NCBI RefSeq assembly: GCF_007829815.1
Contig: NZ_VIWT01000001.1
Coordinates: 3,495,501-3,559,500 of the forward strand
Length of the DNA stretch: 64,000 bases
From: Kitasatospora viridis
GTDB taxonomy: Bacteria > Actinomycetota > Actinomycetes > Streptomycetales > Streptomycetaceae
Reading direction: 5' to 3'
Shown: piece after piece, positions 1 to 8,019 of the stretch
Numbering within the stretch: the stretch's first letter is position 1
How the letters are laid out: every line of letters begins with the position of its first letter
Notes under the pieces: model-generated
The model's database searches: none
Seen by the model: the letters and a program-made list of their open reading frames with translations, nothing else
Told to the model about the DNA's origin: nothing
Program-made: the position numbers and the translations under genes

Positions 1-672
1 CGCCGGGTGCTGGAGGACTCCACCACCGTGCTCTCCCGGGCCAACCAGGCGCTGGCCACCCTGGAGCGCTACAAGCTGCGCCTGGACGAGGTGGCCGGCA
101 CCCTCTCGGCGCTGGAGATCGAGGACCTGGTCACCGTCCGGGACGTCACCGCGGTCGCCCAGCGGCTGGAGATGGTCCGGCTGATCGCGGCCGAGATCGC
201 CGGCTACGTGCTGGAGCTCGGCACCGACGGCCGGCTGCTCTCGCTCCAACTCGACGAGCTGATCGCCGGCGTGGAGCCGGAGCGCGAGCTGGTCGCCCGG
301 GACTACTTCCCGGAGCGGGCCGCCAAGCGCGGCCGCACGGTGGCCGAGGTGCTGGCCGACCTGGAGACGCTCACCCACGCCGAGCTGCTGGACCTGCAGA
401 CGGTGGCCAAGACGATCGGCTACTCCGGCTCGCCCGAGTCGCTGGACTCGGCCGTCTCGCCGCGCGGCTACCGGCTGCTGGCGAAGATCCCGCGGCTGCC
501 GAACACCGTGATCGAGCGCCTGGTGGAGCACTTCGGCGGGCTGCAGAAGCTGCTCGCGGCGAGCATCGACGACTTGCAGGCGGTCGAGGGCGTCGGCGAG
601 ACCCGGGCCCGCTCGGTCCGCGAGGGGCTCTCCCGGCTGGCCGAGTCCTCGATCCTGGAGCGGTACGTCTGA
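1..672 (+). CDS. disA: DNA integrity scanning protein DisA (3' part)
   Basis: The reading frame is open from the first base, so the start and the diadenylate cyclase (DAC) domain lie outside the window. What is visible is the helical linker that follows the DAC domain and the C-terminal helix-hairpin-helix region ending in VEGVGETRARSVREGL, which binds branched DNA. DisA makes c-di-AMP and in spore formers links DNA damage to development. The gene ends in a very long palindrome shared with the convergent gene downstream. The C-terminal match is clear; the catalytic residues cannot be checked here. Confidence 0.93.
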   Translation, partial: RRVLEDSTTVLSRANQALATLERYKLRLDEVAGTLSALEIEDLVTVRDVTAVAQRLEMVRLIAAEIAGYVLELGTDGRLLSLQLDELIAGVEPERELVARDYFPERAAKRGRTVAEVLADLETLTHAELLDLQTVAKTIGYSGSPESLDSAVSPRGYRLLAKIPRLPNTVIERLVEHFGGLQKLLAASIDDLQAVEGVGETRARSVREGLSRLAESSILERYV

Positions 673-696
673 GGTAACGCTTCCTCAGACATTCGT

Positions 697-750
697 ACGA
701 ACGGCTGCGGCCCGTGACCTGACGTCAGGTCACGGGCCGCAGCCGTTCGT
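697..750. terminator. Perfect 54-bp palindrome, bidirectional terminator
   Basis: Bases 697-723 and 724-750 are exact reverse complements (27 bp per arm) with no spacer. The structure lies 24 bp after the disA stop and 12 bp before the stop of the convergent gene at 763, so it can end both transcripts. There is no T-tract, as is usual in streptomycetes. Confidence 0.85.
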
Positions 751-762
751 CGTGACGCCGGG

Positions 763-1692
763 TCAGCTGTCCAGCCGGGTGGAGGTGCGGGCCGGGACCG
801 GGCCGCCGGCCGGGCCGGCCAGCTCCGCCTGCACCAGGTAGTTGCCGGCCGGTGCGGGCGTGTTGTCGGTCGGGGTGGCGCACTGCGGCTTGCTGTGCGA
901 GCGGTCCCAGACGAAGGTCTCGGTCAGCGCGGTGGCGGGGGAGACCTGCACCCAGCGGCCCTGCTTGTCGGTCACGCAGTCGGCGGAGGACCAGATCCGG
1001 TCGCCGGCGGCCGAGTTGACGGTGATCGAGGAGGCGGCCTGGCTGAGGTCGACCCGGCACTGGCTGGTCGAGGCGTTGCGGATCTTCAGCTCGAAGGTCG
1101 GCTTCTCCTTCGTGCTGTACGAGTTCTGGGTGCCGGCCAGTTCCAGGGTGAGCTGGGAGGCGGTGCAGATCGGCAGGGCCATCACCTCGGGGGTGTTGAC
1201 CGGCGGGGCGCCGCCGGAGTCGCCGCCGGTGGCGCCGCCCGTCCCGGTGGCCCCGCTGTCGCCGGAACCGGAACCGGAACCGGAACTGGAGCCGGAACCG
1301 CCTGTGCCGGAGCCGCCCGTGGCGCTACCGCCCGTACCGCTGCCGCCCGTCCCGGTGCCGGAGCCGCCCGCACCGCCCGCGCTGCCGCCGTCCGTGCCGC
1401 CGCCCGCGGTCCCGCCACTGGTCCCGCCACCGGTGCCGCCGCTGCTGCCACCGGGCCGGCTGGAGATCGCCGGACCGGTCGGGGTGGCGCCGGGCGTGAT
1501 CGAGCCGGGCGCGCTGGGGCTGTGGGAGGGCGGCACGGCCTGCGCGGTCTTCTTGGCGCCGTCCTGACCGAGCGTCAACCAGCCGATCAGCAGCACCACC
1601 ACCGCGACGGCGGCGAGCGCGACGAGGCGCCGTCGCCAGTAGATCGAGGCGGGCAGCGGACCGACGGGCTGTCGCAGTGAAGGCACGAGCAA
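763..1692 (-). CDS. Single-pass membrane protein with Gly/Ser/Thr-rich linker and extracytoplasmic domain
   Basis: The product has 309 residues. A short basic cytoplasmic stretch is followed by one hydrophobic helix (about residues 26-43, LVALAAVAVVVLLIGWLTL). Then comes a Pro/Ser region, a long Gly/Ser/Thr repeat tract (about 80-160) and a C-terminal beta-rich domain of about 130 residues with several Cys. The layout is that of an anchored or exported sensor or surface protein held on a flexible stalk. It is convergent with disA and divergent from mutY; its 5' end lies 128 bp from the mutY start. I do not recognise the C-terminal domain with certainty (it resembles the DUF4232-type folds of streptomycetes), so no function is assigned. 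Confidence 0.75.
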   Translation of the reverse strand: MLVPSLRQPVGPLPASIYWRRRLVALAAVAVVVLLIGWLTLGQDGAKKTAQAVPPSHSPSAPGSITPGATPTGPAISSRPGGSSGGTGGGTSGGTAGGGTDGGSAGGAGGSGTGTGGSGTGGSATGGSGTGGSGSSSGSGSGSGDSGATGTGGATGGDSGGAPPVNTPEVMALPICTASQLTLELAGTQNSYSTKEKPTFELKIRNASTSQCRVDLSQAASSITVNSAAGDRIWSSADCVTDKQGRWVQVSPATALTETFVWDRSHSKPQCATPTDNTPAPAGNYLVQAELAGPAGGPVPARTSTRLDS

Positions 1693-1820
1693 ACTCTACG
1701 AGAGCCGGGGACCCCTCATGCGCACCAACACCGCTCTCGCGACCCGATCTTTCACATGATCGGGCATTTCCGCCGTCCGAGGGAGCCTCGCGGGCGGACT
1801 GTGCGAGGATCGGAGGCGCT

Positions 1821-2747
1821 ATGCCGACCATCTCCGCACCCCCCAGCGCAGCCCCGCGCAGCGGCCCCGGGACCCCCGCGCCGCTGCTGCACACGATCGT
1901 CCTCGACTGGTACCGGGAGCACGCCCGGGACCTCCCCTGGCGGGCCGACGGGGCCACCGCGTGGGGTGTGATGGTCAGTGAGTTCATGCTCCAGCAGACC
2001 CCGGTGAAGCGGGTGCTGCCCGCCTGGGCCGCCTGGCTGGAGCGCTGGCCCACCCCGGCCGCGCTGGCCGCCGACGCGCCCGGGGAGGCCGTGCGGATGT
2101 GGGGCCGGCTCGGCTACCCGCGCCGGGCCCTGCGGCTGCACGGGGCGGCCGCCGCGATCGTCGAGCGGCACGGCGGCGAGGTGCCCGAGGACCACGCCGC
2201 GCTGCTGGCCCTGCCCGGCGTCGGCGAGTACACGGCGGCGGCCGTCGCCTCCTTCGCCTTCCGGCAGCGGCACGCGGTGCTGGACACCAACGTCCGCCGG
2301 GTCTTCGCCCGGGCGGTGACCGGCGTCGAGTACCCGGCCAACGCCACCACCGCGGCCGAGCGCCGCACCGCCACCGAGCTGCTGCCCGACCACCCGGAGA
2401 CGGCCGCCGCCTGGGCGGTGGGCGTGATGGAGCTGGGCGCGCTGGTCTGCACCGCCCGTTCGCCGGAGTGCGGCGGCTGCCCGCTGCGCCCGCACTGCGC
2501 CTGGCAGCGGGCCGGCTGCCCGCCCTACGACGGTCCGGCGCGGCGCGGCCAGACCTACGAGGGCACCGACCGCCAGGTGCGCGGCAAGCTGCTCGCCGTG
2601 CTGCGGGCCAGCCACGGGCCGGTGCCGCGGCAGCGGTTGGACGTGGTCTGGCCGGAGGAGATCCAGCGGGCCCGCGCGCTGGACGGGCTGGTCGCCGACG
2701 GGCTGGTGGAGCCGCTGGCCGACGGGTTCTACCGCCTGCCGCAGTAG
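1821..2747 (+). CDS. mutY: A/G-specific adenine glycosylase MutY
   Basis: MutY removes adenine opposite 8-oxoguanine in base-excision repair. In the 308-residue product the catalytic Glu is in SEFMLQQTPV (Glu54). The helix-hairpin-helix is LPGVGEYTAAAVASF and the catalytic Asp is in AVLDTNV (Asp155). The 4Fe-4S cluster ligands fit C-x6-C-x2-C-x5-C at 210, 217, 220 and 226. The ATG at 1821 is chosen because GGAGG lies at 1812-1816; the frame is open further upstream (to 1677), but that part does not look like MutY. The protein is shorter than E. coli MutY (350 aa) and lacks a clear NUDIX-like C-terminal domain, ending instead in a small winged-helix-like tail. Confidence 0.93.
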   Translation: MPTISAPPSAAPRSGPGTPAPLLHTIVLDWYREHARDLPWRADGATAWGVMVSEFMLQQTPVKRVLPAWAAWLERWPTPAALAADAPGEAVRMWGRLGYPRRALRLHGAAAAIVERHGGEVPEDHAALLALPGVGEYTAAAVASFAFRQRHAVLDTNVRRVFARAVTGVEYPANATTAAERRTATELLPDHPETAAAWAVGVMELGALVCTARSPECGGCPLRPHCAWQRAGCPPYDGPARRGQTYEGTDRQVRGKLLAVLRASHGPVPRQRLDVVWPEEIQRARALDGLVADGLVEPLADGFYRLPQ

Positions 2748-2769
2748 CCGGTACGACGGACGAGAAAGG

Positions 2770-2805
2770 GCGAGGCCCCACCCGATCCCTGGGGTGGGGC
2801 CTCGC
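2770..2805. terminator. Stem-loop terminator between mutY and the MFS gene
   Basis: A 14-bp GC-rich stem (2770-2783 with 2792-2805) encloses an 8-nt loop. It sits between the two convergent stop codons and probably serves both genes. Confidence 0.8.
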
Positions 2806-2827
2806 CGGCTTTCGGGGTGCGACCGCG

Positions 2828-4411
2828 TCAGTGCGCGGCGGCGGCCATGGCGGCGTTGTCGTCCTTCTGGCCGGCGCCGCGCAGCGGCGCGCCCTTCAGG
2901 AAGAGCGAGGCGGCGATGGCCACCAGGGCGATCAGTCCGGCCCACAGGAACACCGAGTGGATGCCGTTGGCGACGCCGTGGTGGATGGCGTCCTGCGCCA
3001 GCGCCGGCATCTTCTTCAGCGAGGCCGGGGTGAGCTGCTGGTCGCTGGAGGAACCGCGGACCATCCCGTGCGCCTTCAGGGTGTCGGTCATCCGGTTGGT
3101 GTAGATCGCGCCGAACAGCGCCACGCCGAACGAACCGCCGATGGTGCGGAACAGGGTGGCGGTGGAGCTGGCCACGCCCATGTCCTTGAGCTCCACGCTG
3201 TTCTGCGCGACCAGCATGGTGATCTGCATCAGGAAGCCCATGCCGGCGCCGAGCACCACCATGAAGACGCTGGTGAGGAGCGAGCTGGTGCTGACGCTCA
3301 GGGTGGAGAGCAGGAAGGACCCGATGCCCATCACCACGGTGCCGATGATCGGGAAGATCCGGTACTTGCCGGTCTTGGTGACGTACTGACCCACCACCAG
3401 CGAGACCACCAGCATGCCGAACATCATCGGCATGAGCAGCAGGCCGGAGTTGGTGGCCGAGGCGCCCTGGACGAGCTGCTGGAACTGCGGCAGGAAGGTG
3501 ACGCCGCCGAACATCTGGAAACCGACGATGAAGCCGATGATCGAGACGACGGTGAAGTCGCGGTTGCGGAAGAGCGAGAGCGGCAGCATCGGCTCGGCGA
3601 CCCGCTGCTCGACGTAGCAGAAGCCGATCAGCGAGGCCGCGGCCAGCACGGCCAGGCCGATGATGTGCTTGGAGCCCCAGGCGTACTGGGTGCCGCCCCA
3701 GGTGGTGAGCAGCACCAGCGAGGTGATGCCGATGGTCAGCAGCGCGGCGCCGAGGTAGTCGATCCGCGCGGTGGACTTGACCTTCTCCAGGTGCAGGGTG
3801 ATCGTCACCACGGCGAGCGCGATGATGCCCAGCGGGATGTTGATGTAGAAGATCCAGTGCCAGCTGAAGTGGTCGGTGATGAAGCCGCCGAGCAGCGGGC
3901 CGCCGATGGTGGCCAGCGCCATCACGGCCGCGAACAGGCCCTGGTACTTGCCGCGCTCACGCGGGCTGACCAGCGCACCCATGATCGACATGACGCCGAC
4001 CATCAGACCGCCGGCGCCCAGGCCCTGGAGGGCGCGGAAGGCGATCATCTCGTTCATGTTCTGCGAGAGGCCCGCGAGCGCCGAGCCGATCAGGAACATC
4101 ACGATCGACGTGATGAACGTGCCCTTGCGGCCGTACAGGTCGCCGAGCTTGCCCCAGATCGGGGTCGCGGCGGCGGTCGCCAGGGTGTAGGAGGTGACCA
4201 CCCAGGAGAGGTGGTTGGCGCCGCCGAGGTCGCCGACGATGGTCGGCATCGCGGTACCGACGATCAGGTTGTCGAGCATCGCGAGGAGCATGGTGATGAC
4301 CAGACCGATCATCACCAGCCGGATCTCGCGCGGCGACCGGGCCGGACGACCGTCCGGTCCAAGCGCTGGAGGCGGGGTCTCCGCCTTCGCGTCGACCTGT
4401 TGCTGTGCCAT
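2828..4411 (-). CDS. DHA2-family MFS multidrug efflux transporter (EmrB/QacA type)
   Basis: The product is a 527-residue polytopic membrane protein with about 14 hydrophobic helices. The conserved MFS loop GKLGDLYGRKGTF follows helix 2, and motif C-like GGPLLGGFITDHFSW lies in helix 5, as in proton-driven drug exporters of the DHA2 subfamily. The N-terminus is short and cytoplasmic; the C-terminus ends in a small Ala-rich tail. It is divergent from the TetR gene at 4585, with an operator-like palindrome between them, the usual arrangement for a locally regulated efflux pump. The substrate cannot be read from sequence; an antibiotic or a self-made metabolite is an inference. Confidence 0.9.
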   Translation of the reverse strand: MAQQQVDAKAETPPPALGPDGRPARSPREIRLVMIGLVITMLLAMLDNLIVGTAMPTIVGDLGGANHLSWVVTSYTLATAAATPIWGKLGDLYGRKGTFITSIVMFLIGSALAGLSQNMNEMIAFRALQGLGAGGLMVGVMSIMGALVSPRERGKYQGLFAAVMALATIGGPLLGGFITDHFSWHWIFYINIPLGIIALAVVTITLHLEKVKSTARIDYLGAALLTIGITSLVLLTTWGGTQYAWGSKHIIGLAVLAAASLIGFCYVEQRVAEPMLPLSLFRNRDFTVVSIIGFIVGFQMFGGVTFLPQFQQLVQGASATNSGLLLMPMMFGMLVVSLVVGQYVTKTGKYRIFPIIGTVVMGIGSFLLSTLSVSTSSLLTSVFMVVLGAGMGFLMQITMLVAQNSVELKDMGVASSTATLFRTIGGSFGVALFGAIYTNRMTDTLKAHGMVRGSSSDQQLTPASLKKMPALAQDAIHHGVANGIHSVFLWAGLIALVAIAASLFLKGAPLRGAGQKDDNAAMAAAAH

Positions 4412-4468
4412 GGTGCGTCTCCCGGAAGCGCCTGTGGGCCGCGTCGTACGGCCCCTTCTGAGTGCCTT

Positions 4469-4486
4469 ACTTGCCGACCGGCTAGT
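4469..4486. promoter_or_regulatory. Candidate TetR operator
   Basis: An 18-bp imperfect palindrome, ACTtGCCGacCGGCtAGT, has 14 of 18 positions symmetric. It lies in the 173-bp gap between the MFS gene and the divergent TetR gene, 58 bp upstream of the MFS start, where binding could block the efflux promoter. Two further GGTAAG half-sites follow toward the TetR gene. Confidence 0.5.
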
Positions 4487-4584
4487 TTATGAGTCGATGG
4501 CACGGTAAGGTCTGGGTAAGTCGGGAGTCAAGCTGTTTGGCGACTACCCCGGAGTCCGCAGCGAACTAGGCAGGCACAGAGGCC

Positions 4585-5220
4585 ATGAGTACGACGCACA
4601 GCCCGCGCAGCGACACCCGCCTGCGGATCATCGCGGTGGCGCTGGAGCTCTTCGCCGAGCAGGGCTACGAGAAGACCTCGCTGCGCGAGATCGCCGACCG
4701 GTTGGGCGTCACCAAGGCCGCGCTGTACTACCACTTCAAGACCAAGGACGACATCGTCCACGGCATCGTGCAGAGCATGGCCGCGCCGATCGACGAGGCG
4801 ATCGCCTGGGGCGAGCGGCAGGAGTGGTCGCCCGAGGTGCGCGACGAGCTGGTCCGCCGGTTCGCCGCGGGCATGGCCGAGCGGGCGCCGCTGCTGCGGT
4901 TCTTCCACGAGAACCAGCCCGCGCTGCGCGAGTCGGCCGCCGGCCTGGAGTTCCGGGACCGGATGATCCGGATGATCCGACTGGTGCACGGCCCCGGTGC
5001 CCCGTTCGAGGACCGGCTGCGCGCCACCATGGCACTCTTCTCGGTGAACTCCGCGTTCTTCCTGCTCAAGCAGGACCTGGAGGACCGCCCGCTGGCCCCC
5101 TGCTCGCCCGGCGAGGAGGGCTCGGAGGCCGCCGAGCGGATGGAGGACGCGATGCGCGGCGCCCTCACCGTCGGCCTGGAGATCGCCACCCGGATCGAGC
5201 CGCGCACGGTCGCCCGCTGA
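4585..5220 (+). CDS. TetR-family transcriptional regulator
   Basis: The product has 211 residues. The N-terminal HTH (about residues 9-55) has the TetR signature ALELFAEQGYEKTSLREIADRLGVTKAALYYHFKTK written here in parts: AEQGYEKTSLREIADRLG, then TKAALYYHFKTKDDI. The remaining helical domain would bind a ligand and form the dimer. The start follows AGAGG at 4578-4582. It is divergent from the DHA2 exporter and probably represses both genes through the palindrome at 4469. It is convergent with the M23 peptidase gene with only 25 bp between stops. Family assignment is secure; the ligand is unknown. Confidence 0.92.
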   Translation: MSTTHSPRSDTRLRIIAVALELFAEQGYEKTSLREIADRLGVTKAALYYHFKTKDDIVHGIVQSMAAPIDEAIAWGERQEWSPEVRDELVRRFAAGMAERAPLLRFFHENQPALRESAAGLEFRDRMIRMIRLVHGPGAPFEDRLRATMALFSVNSAFFLLKQDLEDRPLAPCSPGEEGSEAAERMEDAMRGALTVGLEIATRIEPRTVAR

Positions 5221-5245
5221 CTCGGCGTCATCCGGCGCGGGTGCC

Positions 5246-6097
5246 CTAGAGGTTCGTCACGCCGTGCGAGGCCAGGTAGGCGACCGGGTCGATGACGGCC
5301 GCGTACCGGTTCTCGGTGCGGATCTCGAAGTGCAGGTGCGGGCCGGTGGAGTTGCCGGTGGTGCCGGAGGCGCCGATCACCTGACCGCCCGTCACCTGCT
5401 GGCCCTCGGCGACCTCCAGCCGGGAGAGGTGGGCGTACTCGGCGAACTTGCCGTCGGCCAGCCGCAGCACCACCTCGTTGCCGTAGGCGCCGTCCCAGCC
5501 GGCCGAGACCACGGTGGCGTCGCCGACCGCGTGCAGCGGGGTGCCGGAGTCCACCGCGAAGTCGACGCCGGTGTGGTACCCGGCCGCGTACGAGCGGTTG
5601 GGCTCGCCGAACGGGTTGGTGACCGGCGCGCCGGGCGCGGGGGCCGACCAGACCGGGCCGGCCGGCGGGGCGGGGGCCGGCGGTGCGGTCGGCCCGGCCG
5701 GCGGCTGCGGCGGGTGCGGGGCCTCGGGTCCGGGAGCGCTCACCCCGGCCAGGTTGGCGGCCACCGCGACGGCCTGCTGGGAGGCGTGCGCCCCTCCGGG
5801 CATCCGGTAGGCGCTGGGGGCGCCGAGCTGCACCAGCGCGCCGGTCAGCGCGGCGGTGTGCGCCGCGGTGAAGGCGGAGGCGCCCGGGGTGGTCGGCCGG
5901 ACCGTCTGGGCCGCGGCGCTGCCCGGCACGGCCGCCAGGACGGTGCCGAGCAGCACCGCGCCGGCCGCCGCGGAGGTGGCCGCCACCCGCCGGTGCGGGC
6001 CGCGGAAGACGGCGTAGGGGTCCCTCGGCGGGCGGGGCCGGGCGTGCCGGCCGGGTCTGCCGTCGATCAGGTAGCGGAGCACTGGACCAGGACGCAT
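5246..6097 (-). CDS. Secreted M23-family peptidoglycan endopeptidase
   Basis: The product has 283 residues from the ATG at 6097. A cytoplasmic basic N-terminus is followed by a hydrophobic segment (about residues 40-62, ending GSAAAQT), then a Pro/Ala-rich linker, then the LytM/M23 domain in the last 130 residues. Zinc ligands are visible in HTGVDFAVD and HLHFEI. Such enzymes cut peptide bridges in the cell wall during growth or sporulation. The frame is open to 6256, but ATG 6097 is preferred because GAGG lies 12 nt upstream and the extension is unlike a signal peptide. A rather long N-terminal tail before the hydrophobic core is typical of streptomycete exported proteins. Confidence 0.88.
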   Translation of the reverse strand: MRPGPVLRYLIDGRPGRHARPRPPRDPYAVFRGPHRRVAATSAAAGAVLLGTVLAAVPGSAAAQTVRPTTPGASAFTAAHTAALTGALVQLGAPSAYRMPGGAHASQQAVAVAANLAGVSAPGPEAPHPPQPPAGPTAPPAPAPPAGPVWSAPAPGAPVTNPFGEPNRSYAAGYHTGVDFAVDSGTPLHAVGDATVVSAGWDGAYGNEVVLRLADGKFAEYAHLSRLEVAEGQQVTGGQVIGASGTTGNSTGPHLHFEIRTENRYAAVIDPVAYLASHGVTNL

Positions 6098-6421
6098 GCC
6101 GAGCTCGACCTCACAGCGGTTCGGGCCAGGCGCTGTCGGCAGCGCACTGGAGGGGGGACCACTCAGGTGTAACCGTCGGTGAGCAAGTCGCGAAATCCGA
6201 TCAACTACTACGGCGTGTAGTGAGAGCCGTGCGCCAAGTTCAAACGATCGGCCCAATCGACGGGTTGTCGGACCGGCCGGGCACTACTACCCGCCCTCGT
6301 ACCGCCCTCACGCGCTGTGACCATCACCACCAGCGCCCCGCACCGGAGCCCGCACCGGGGCCGCGTCACAGCCCGCGTCGCGACCGTTCCCGCCACCGCC
6401 CGCCGGGCGGACCATCGGGGG
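6098..6421. other. Intergenic region, divergent leaders
   Basis: These 324 bp hold the leaders of the M23 gene and the PLP-enzyme gene. I found no tRNA and no convincing riboswitch. A GGGGGGACC...GTGTAACC patch near 6152 on the + strand faintly recalls c-di-AMP riboswitch elements but lacks the rest of that fold. Confidence 0.4.
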
Positions 6422-7603
6422 ATGACCGACGACACGAACGTCACCGCGGAGCCCTACCAGGGCCCCGACGATCGCCGCTTCGCCCTCTGGCGGGCCGCCG
6501 ACCGGATCCTCTCCGGTCCCCGACCGGTCACCCTGCACGAGCGCCTGGCCGAGCTGGGCGCCGACGCCCGCGCCACCGTCGACCCGGCCGAGCGCCCCGA
6601 CTTCTACGGCGACGGCGTGGTGGCCGCCTTCGAGCGGCAGGTCGCCGAACTGCTCGGCAAGCCCGCCGCCGCCTTCTTCCCCACCGGCACCATGGCCCAG
6701 CAGATCGCCCTGCGCTGCTGGGCCGAGCGCGGCGGCAGCCCGCTGGTGGCCGGCCACCCGCTGACCCACCTGGAGACCCACGAGCGCCGCGCCTACCGCC
6801 GGCTCACCGGCCTGGACACCGTCTTCCCCACCACCGCGCCCCGGCTGCCCACCGCCGCCGAACTGCGCGCCCTGGAGGAGCCCTACGGCGTGCTGCTGGT
6901 CGAGCTCCCGCTGCGCGCCGCCGGCTTCCTGCTGCCCGACTGGCCGGACCTGGTCGAGCTGACCGCCACCGCCCGGGCCGCCGGCGCCGCCGTGCACCTG
7001 GACGGCGCCCGGCTCTGGGAGGCCGCCGCCCACTACGGCCGGCCGCCCGCCGAGCTGGCCGAGCTCGGCGACTCGGTCTACGTCTCGTTCTACAAGGCGC
7101 TCGGCGCGCTCAGCGGCGCCGCCCTGGCCGGCCCCGCCGAGCTGATCGCCGAGGCCCGCGCCTGGCGCCACCGCTACGGCGGCCAGCTCTACCAGCAGTG
7201 GCCCGCCGCGCTCTCCGCCCGCGCCTCGCTCGGCCGCGAACTGCCCCGGCTGCCCGGCTACCTGGCCCACGCCCGGACCGTCGCCGAGGGCCTGCGCCGG
7301 GCCGTCGCCGACCTGCCCGGCGCCCGGATCCACCCCGACCCGCCGCACACCCACCAGTTCCAGCTCTGGCTGCCCTACCCGCCCGACCGGCTCACCGAGG
7401 CCGGCCTGCGGCACTGCCGGGACAGCGGCGACGGGCTGTTCGGCAGCTGGTGGGCGAGCCCCGTGCCAGGCCTGTCGATGACCGAGGTCACCGTGCTCGG
7501 CCCGGCGCTCGGGTGGAGCGCCGAGGACGTCACCAGCTCGGTCCACGCCCTCCTGCACCACCTGCACCACCGGGCCACCGACCCTGCGGCAGGGCCCGCT
7601 TGA
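6422..7603 (+). CDS. Threonine aldolase / beta-eliminating lyase family PLP enzyme
   Basis: The product has 393 residues. It is a fold-type I PLP enzyme: the cofactor Asp is in AVHLDGARLWEAA and the Schiff-base Lys is in YVSFYKALGALSGAAL, both placed as in low-specificity L-threonine aldolases, which split threonine to glycine and acetaldehyde. The N-terminal FYGDGVVAAFERQVAELLGK and FFPTGTMAQQIAL also match. ATG 6422 is chosen because GGGGG directly precedes it and the family-like sequence begins soon after; an in-frame upstream start at 6317 would add a basic unrelated stretch. The gene stands alone. Exact substrate is not certain: close relatives include other amino-acid lyases. Confidence 0.85.
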   Translation: MTDDTNVTAEPYQGPDDRRFALWRAADRILSGPRPVTLHERLAELGADARATVDPAERPDFYGDGVVAAFERQVAELLGKPAAAFFPTGTMAQQIALRCWAERGGSPLVAGHPLTHLETHERRAYRRLTGLDTVFPTTAPRLPTAAELRALEEPYGVLLVELPLRAAGFLLPDWPDLVELTATARAAGAAVHLDGARLWEAAAHYGRPPAELAELGDSVYVSFYKALGALSGAALAGPAELIAEARAWRHRYGGQLYQQWPAALSARASLGRELPRLPGYLAHARTVAEGLRRAVADLPGARIHPDPPHTHQFQLWLPYPPDRLTEAGLRHCRDSGDGLFGSWWASPVPGLSMTEVTVLGPALGWSAEDVTSSVHALLHHLHHRATDPAAGPA

Positions 7604-7629
7604 CGGTTCGCCCGGACATCGTCAACTCT
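7600..7629 (+). promoter_or_regulatory. Candidate promoter for the Trypco2/NACHT operon
   Basis: TTGACG (7600-7605) is followed after 18 bp by AACTCT (7624-7629), a fair match to a housekeeping sigma promoter. It overlaps the end of the upstream gene and would give a leader of about 55 nt. Confidence 0.4.
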
Positions 7630-7678
7630 GGTGATCGACCGTCGTACCGCCGGATTCCGGCCAGCTGACGAACCGTCA
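7601..7678. repeat. 10-bp inverted repeat flanking the operon leader
   Basis: TGACGGTTCG at 7601-7610 and CGAACCGTCA at 7669-7678 are exact reverse complements 58 bp apart. The first arm overlaps the -35 box and the second ends 14 bp before the GTG start, so it could be an operator pair or a long-range hairpin. Confidence 0.5.
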
Positions 7679-7692
7679 CCGAGGGGGCACGG

Positions 7693-8019
7693 GTGAGCGA
7701 GCAGTATCCGGAGATCGAACTCGCCGAAGCCGTCGAGGCGGTCCGCCGCCAGCTCGCGGCGGCCGCCGAACGGGCCGCCGGGGAGCGCCTGCAGTTCGAA
7801 GTCGGCACCGTCGAGCTGGAGTTCTCGGTCGAACTGCGCCGGGAGGGGAAGCTCGACGGCAAGGTGCGGGCCTGGGTGGTGGAGGCCGGCGGCGAGGGCA
7901 GCACCGGCCGCACCCGGGCGCACCGGGTGACCGTCACGCTCACCCCGCTCGACCTGGCGACTGGCGCGAACGTGCTGGTCGGCAACCAGGACCTGGGCAG
8001 CCGTGAGGGCTTCCATTGA
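7693..8019 (+). CDS. Trypsin-co-occurring domain 2 (Trypco2) protein
   Basis: The product has 108 residues from the GTG at 7693, preceded by GAGGGGG. The N-terminal helix (IELAEAVEAVRRQLAAAAERA) and the following strands with VGTVELEFSVELRREGKLDGKVRAWVV fit the Trypco2 domain described next to trypsin-like proteases in actinobacterial conflict systems. The stop overlaps the TTG start of the protease-NACHT gene, so the two are translationally coupled and likely act together. By family knowledge Trypco domains may guard or target the protease; this is not shown here. Confidence 0.8.
   Translation: MSEQYPEIELAEAVEAVRRQLAAAAERAAGERLQFEVGTVELEFSVELRREGKLDGKVRAWVVEAGGEGSTGRTRAHRVTVTLTPLDLATGANVLVGNQDLGSREGFH

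Noticed and set aside
2099..4492. 797-residue open frame on the plus strand over mutY and the MFS gene
   Set aside because: It spans the terminator and is antisense to a clear transporter; composition is repetitive Asp/His/Gly.
6098..6260. Possible c-di-AMP (ydaO) riboswitch before the M23 gene
   Set aside because: Only a GGGGGGACC-like patch is present, on the strand opposite to the M23 gene, and the other conserved blocks are missing.
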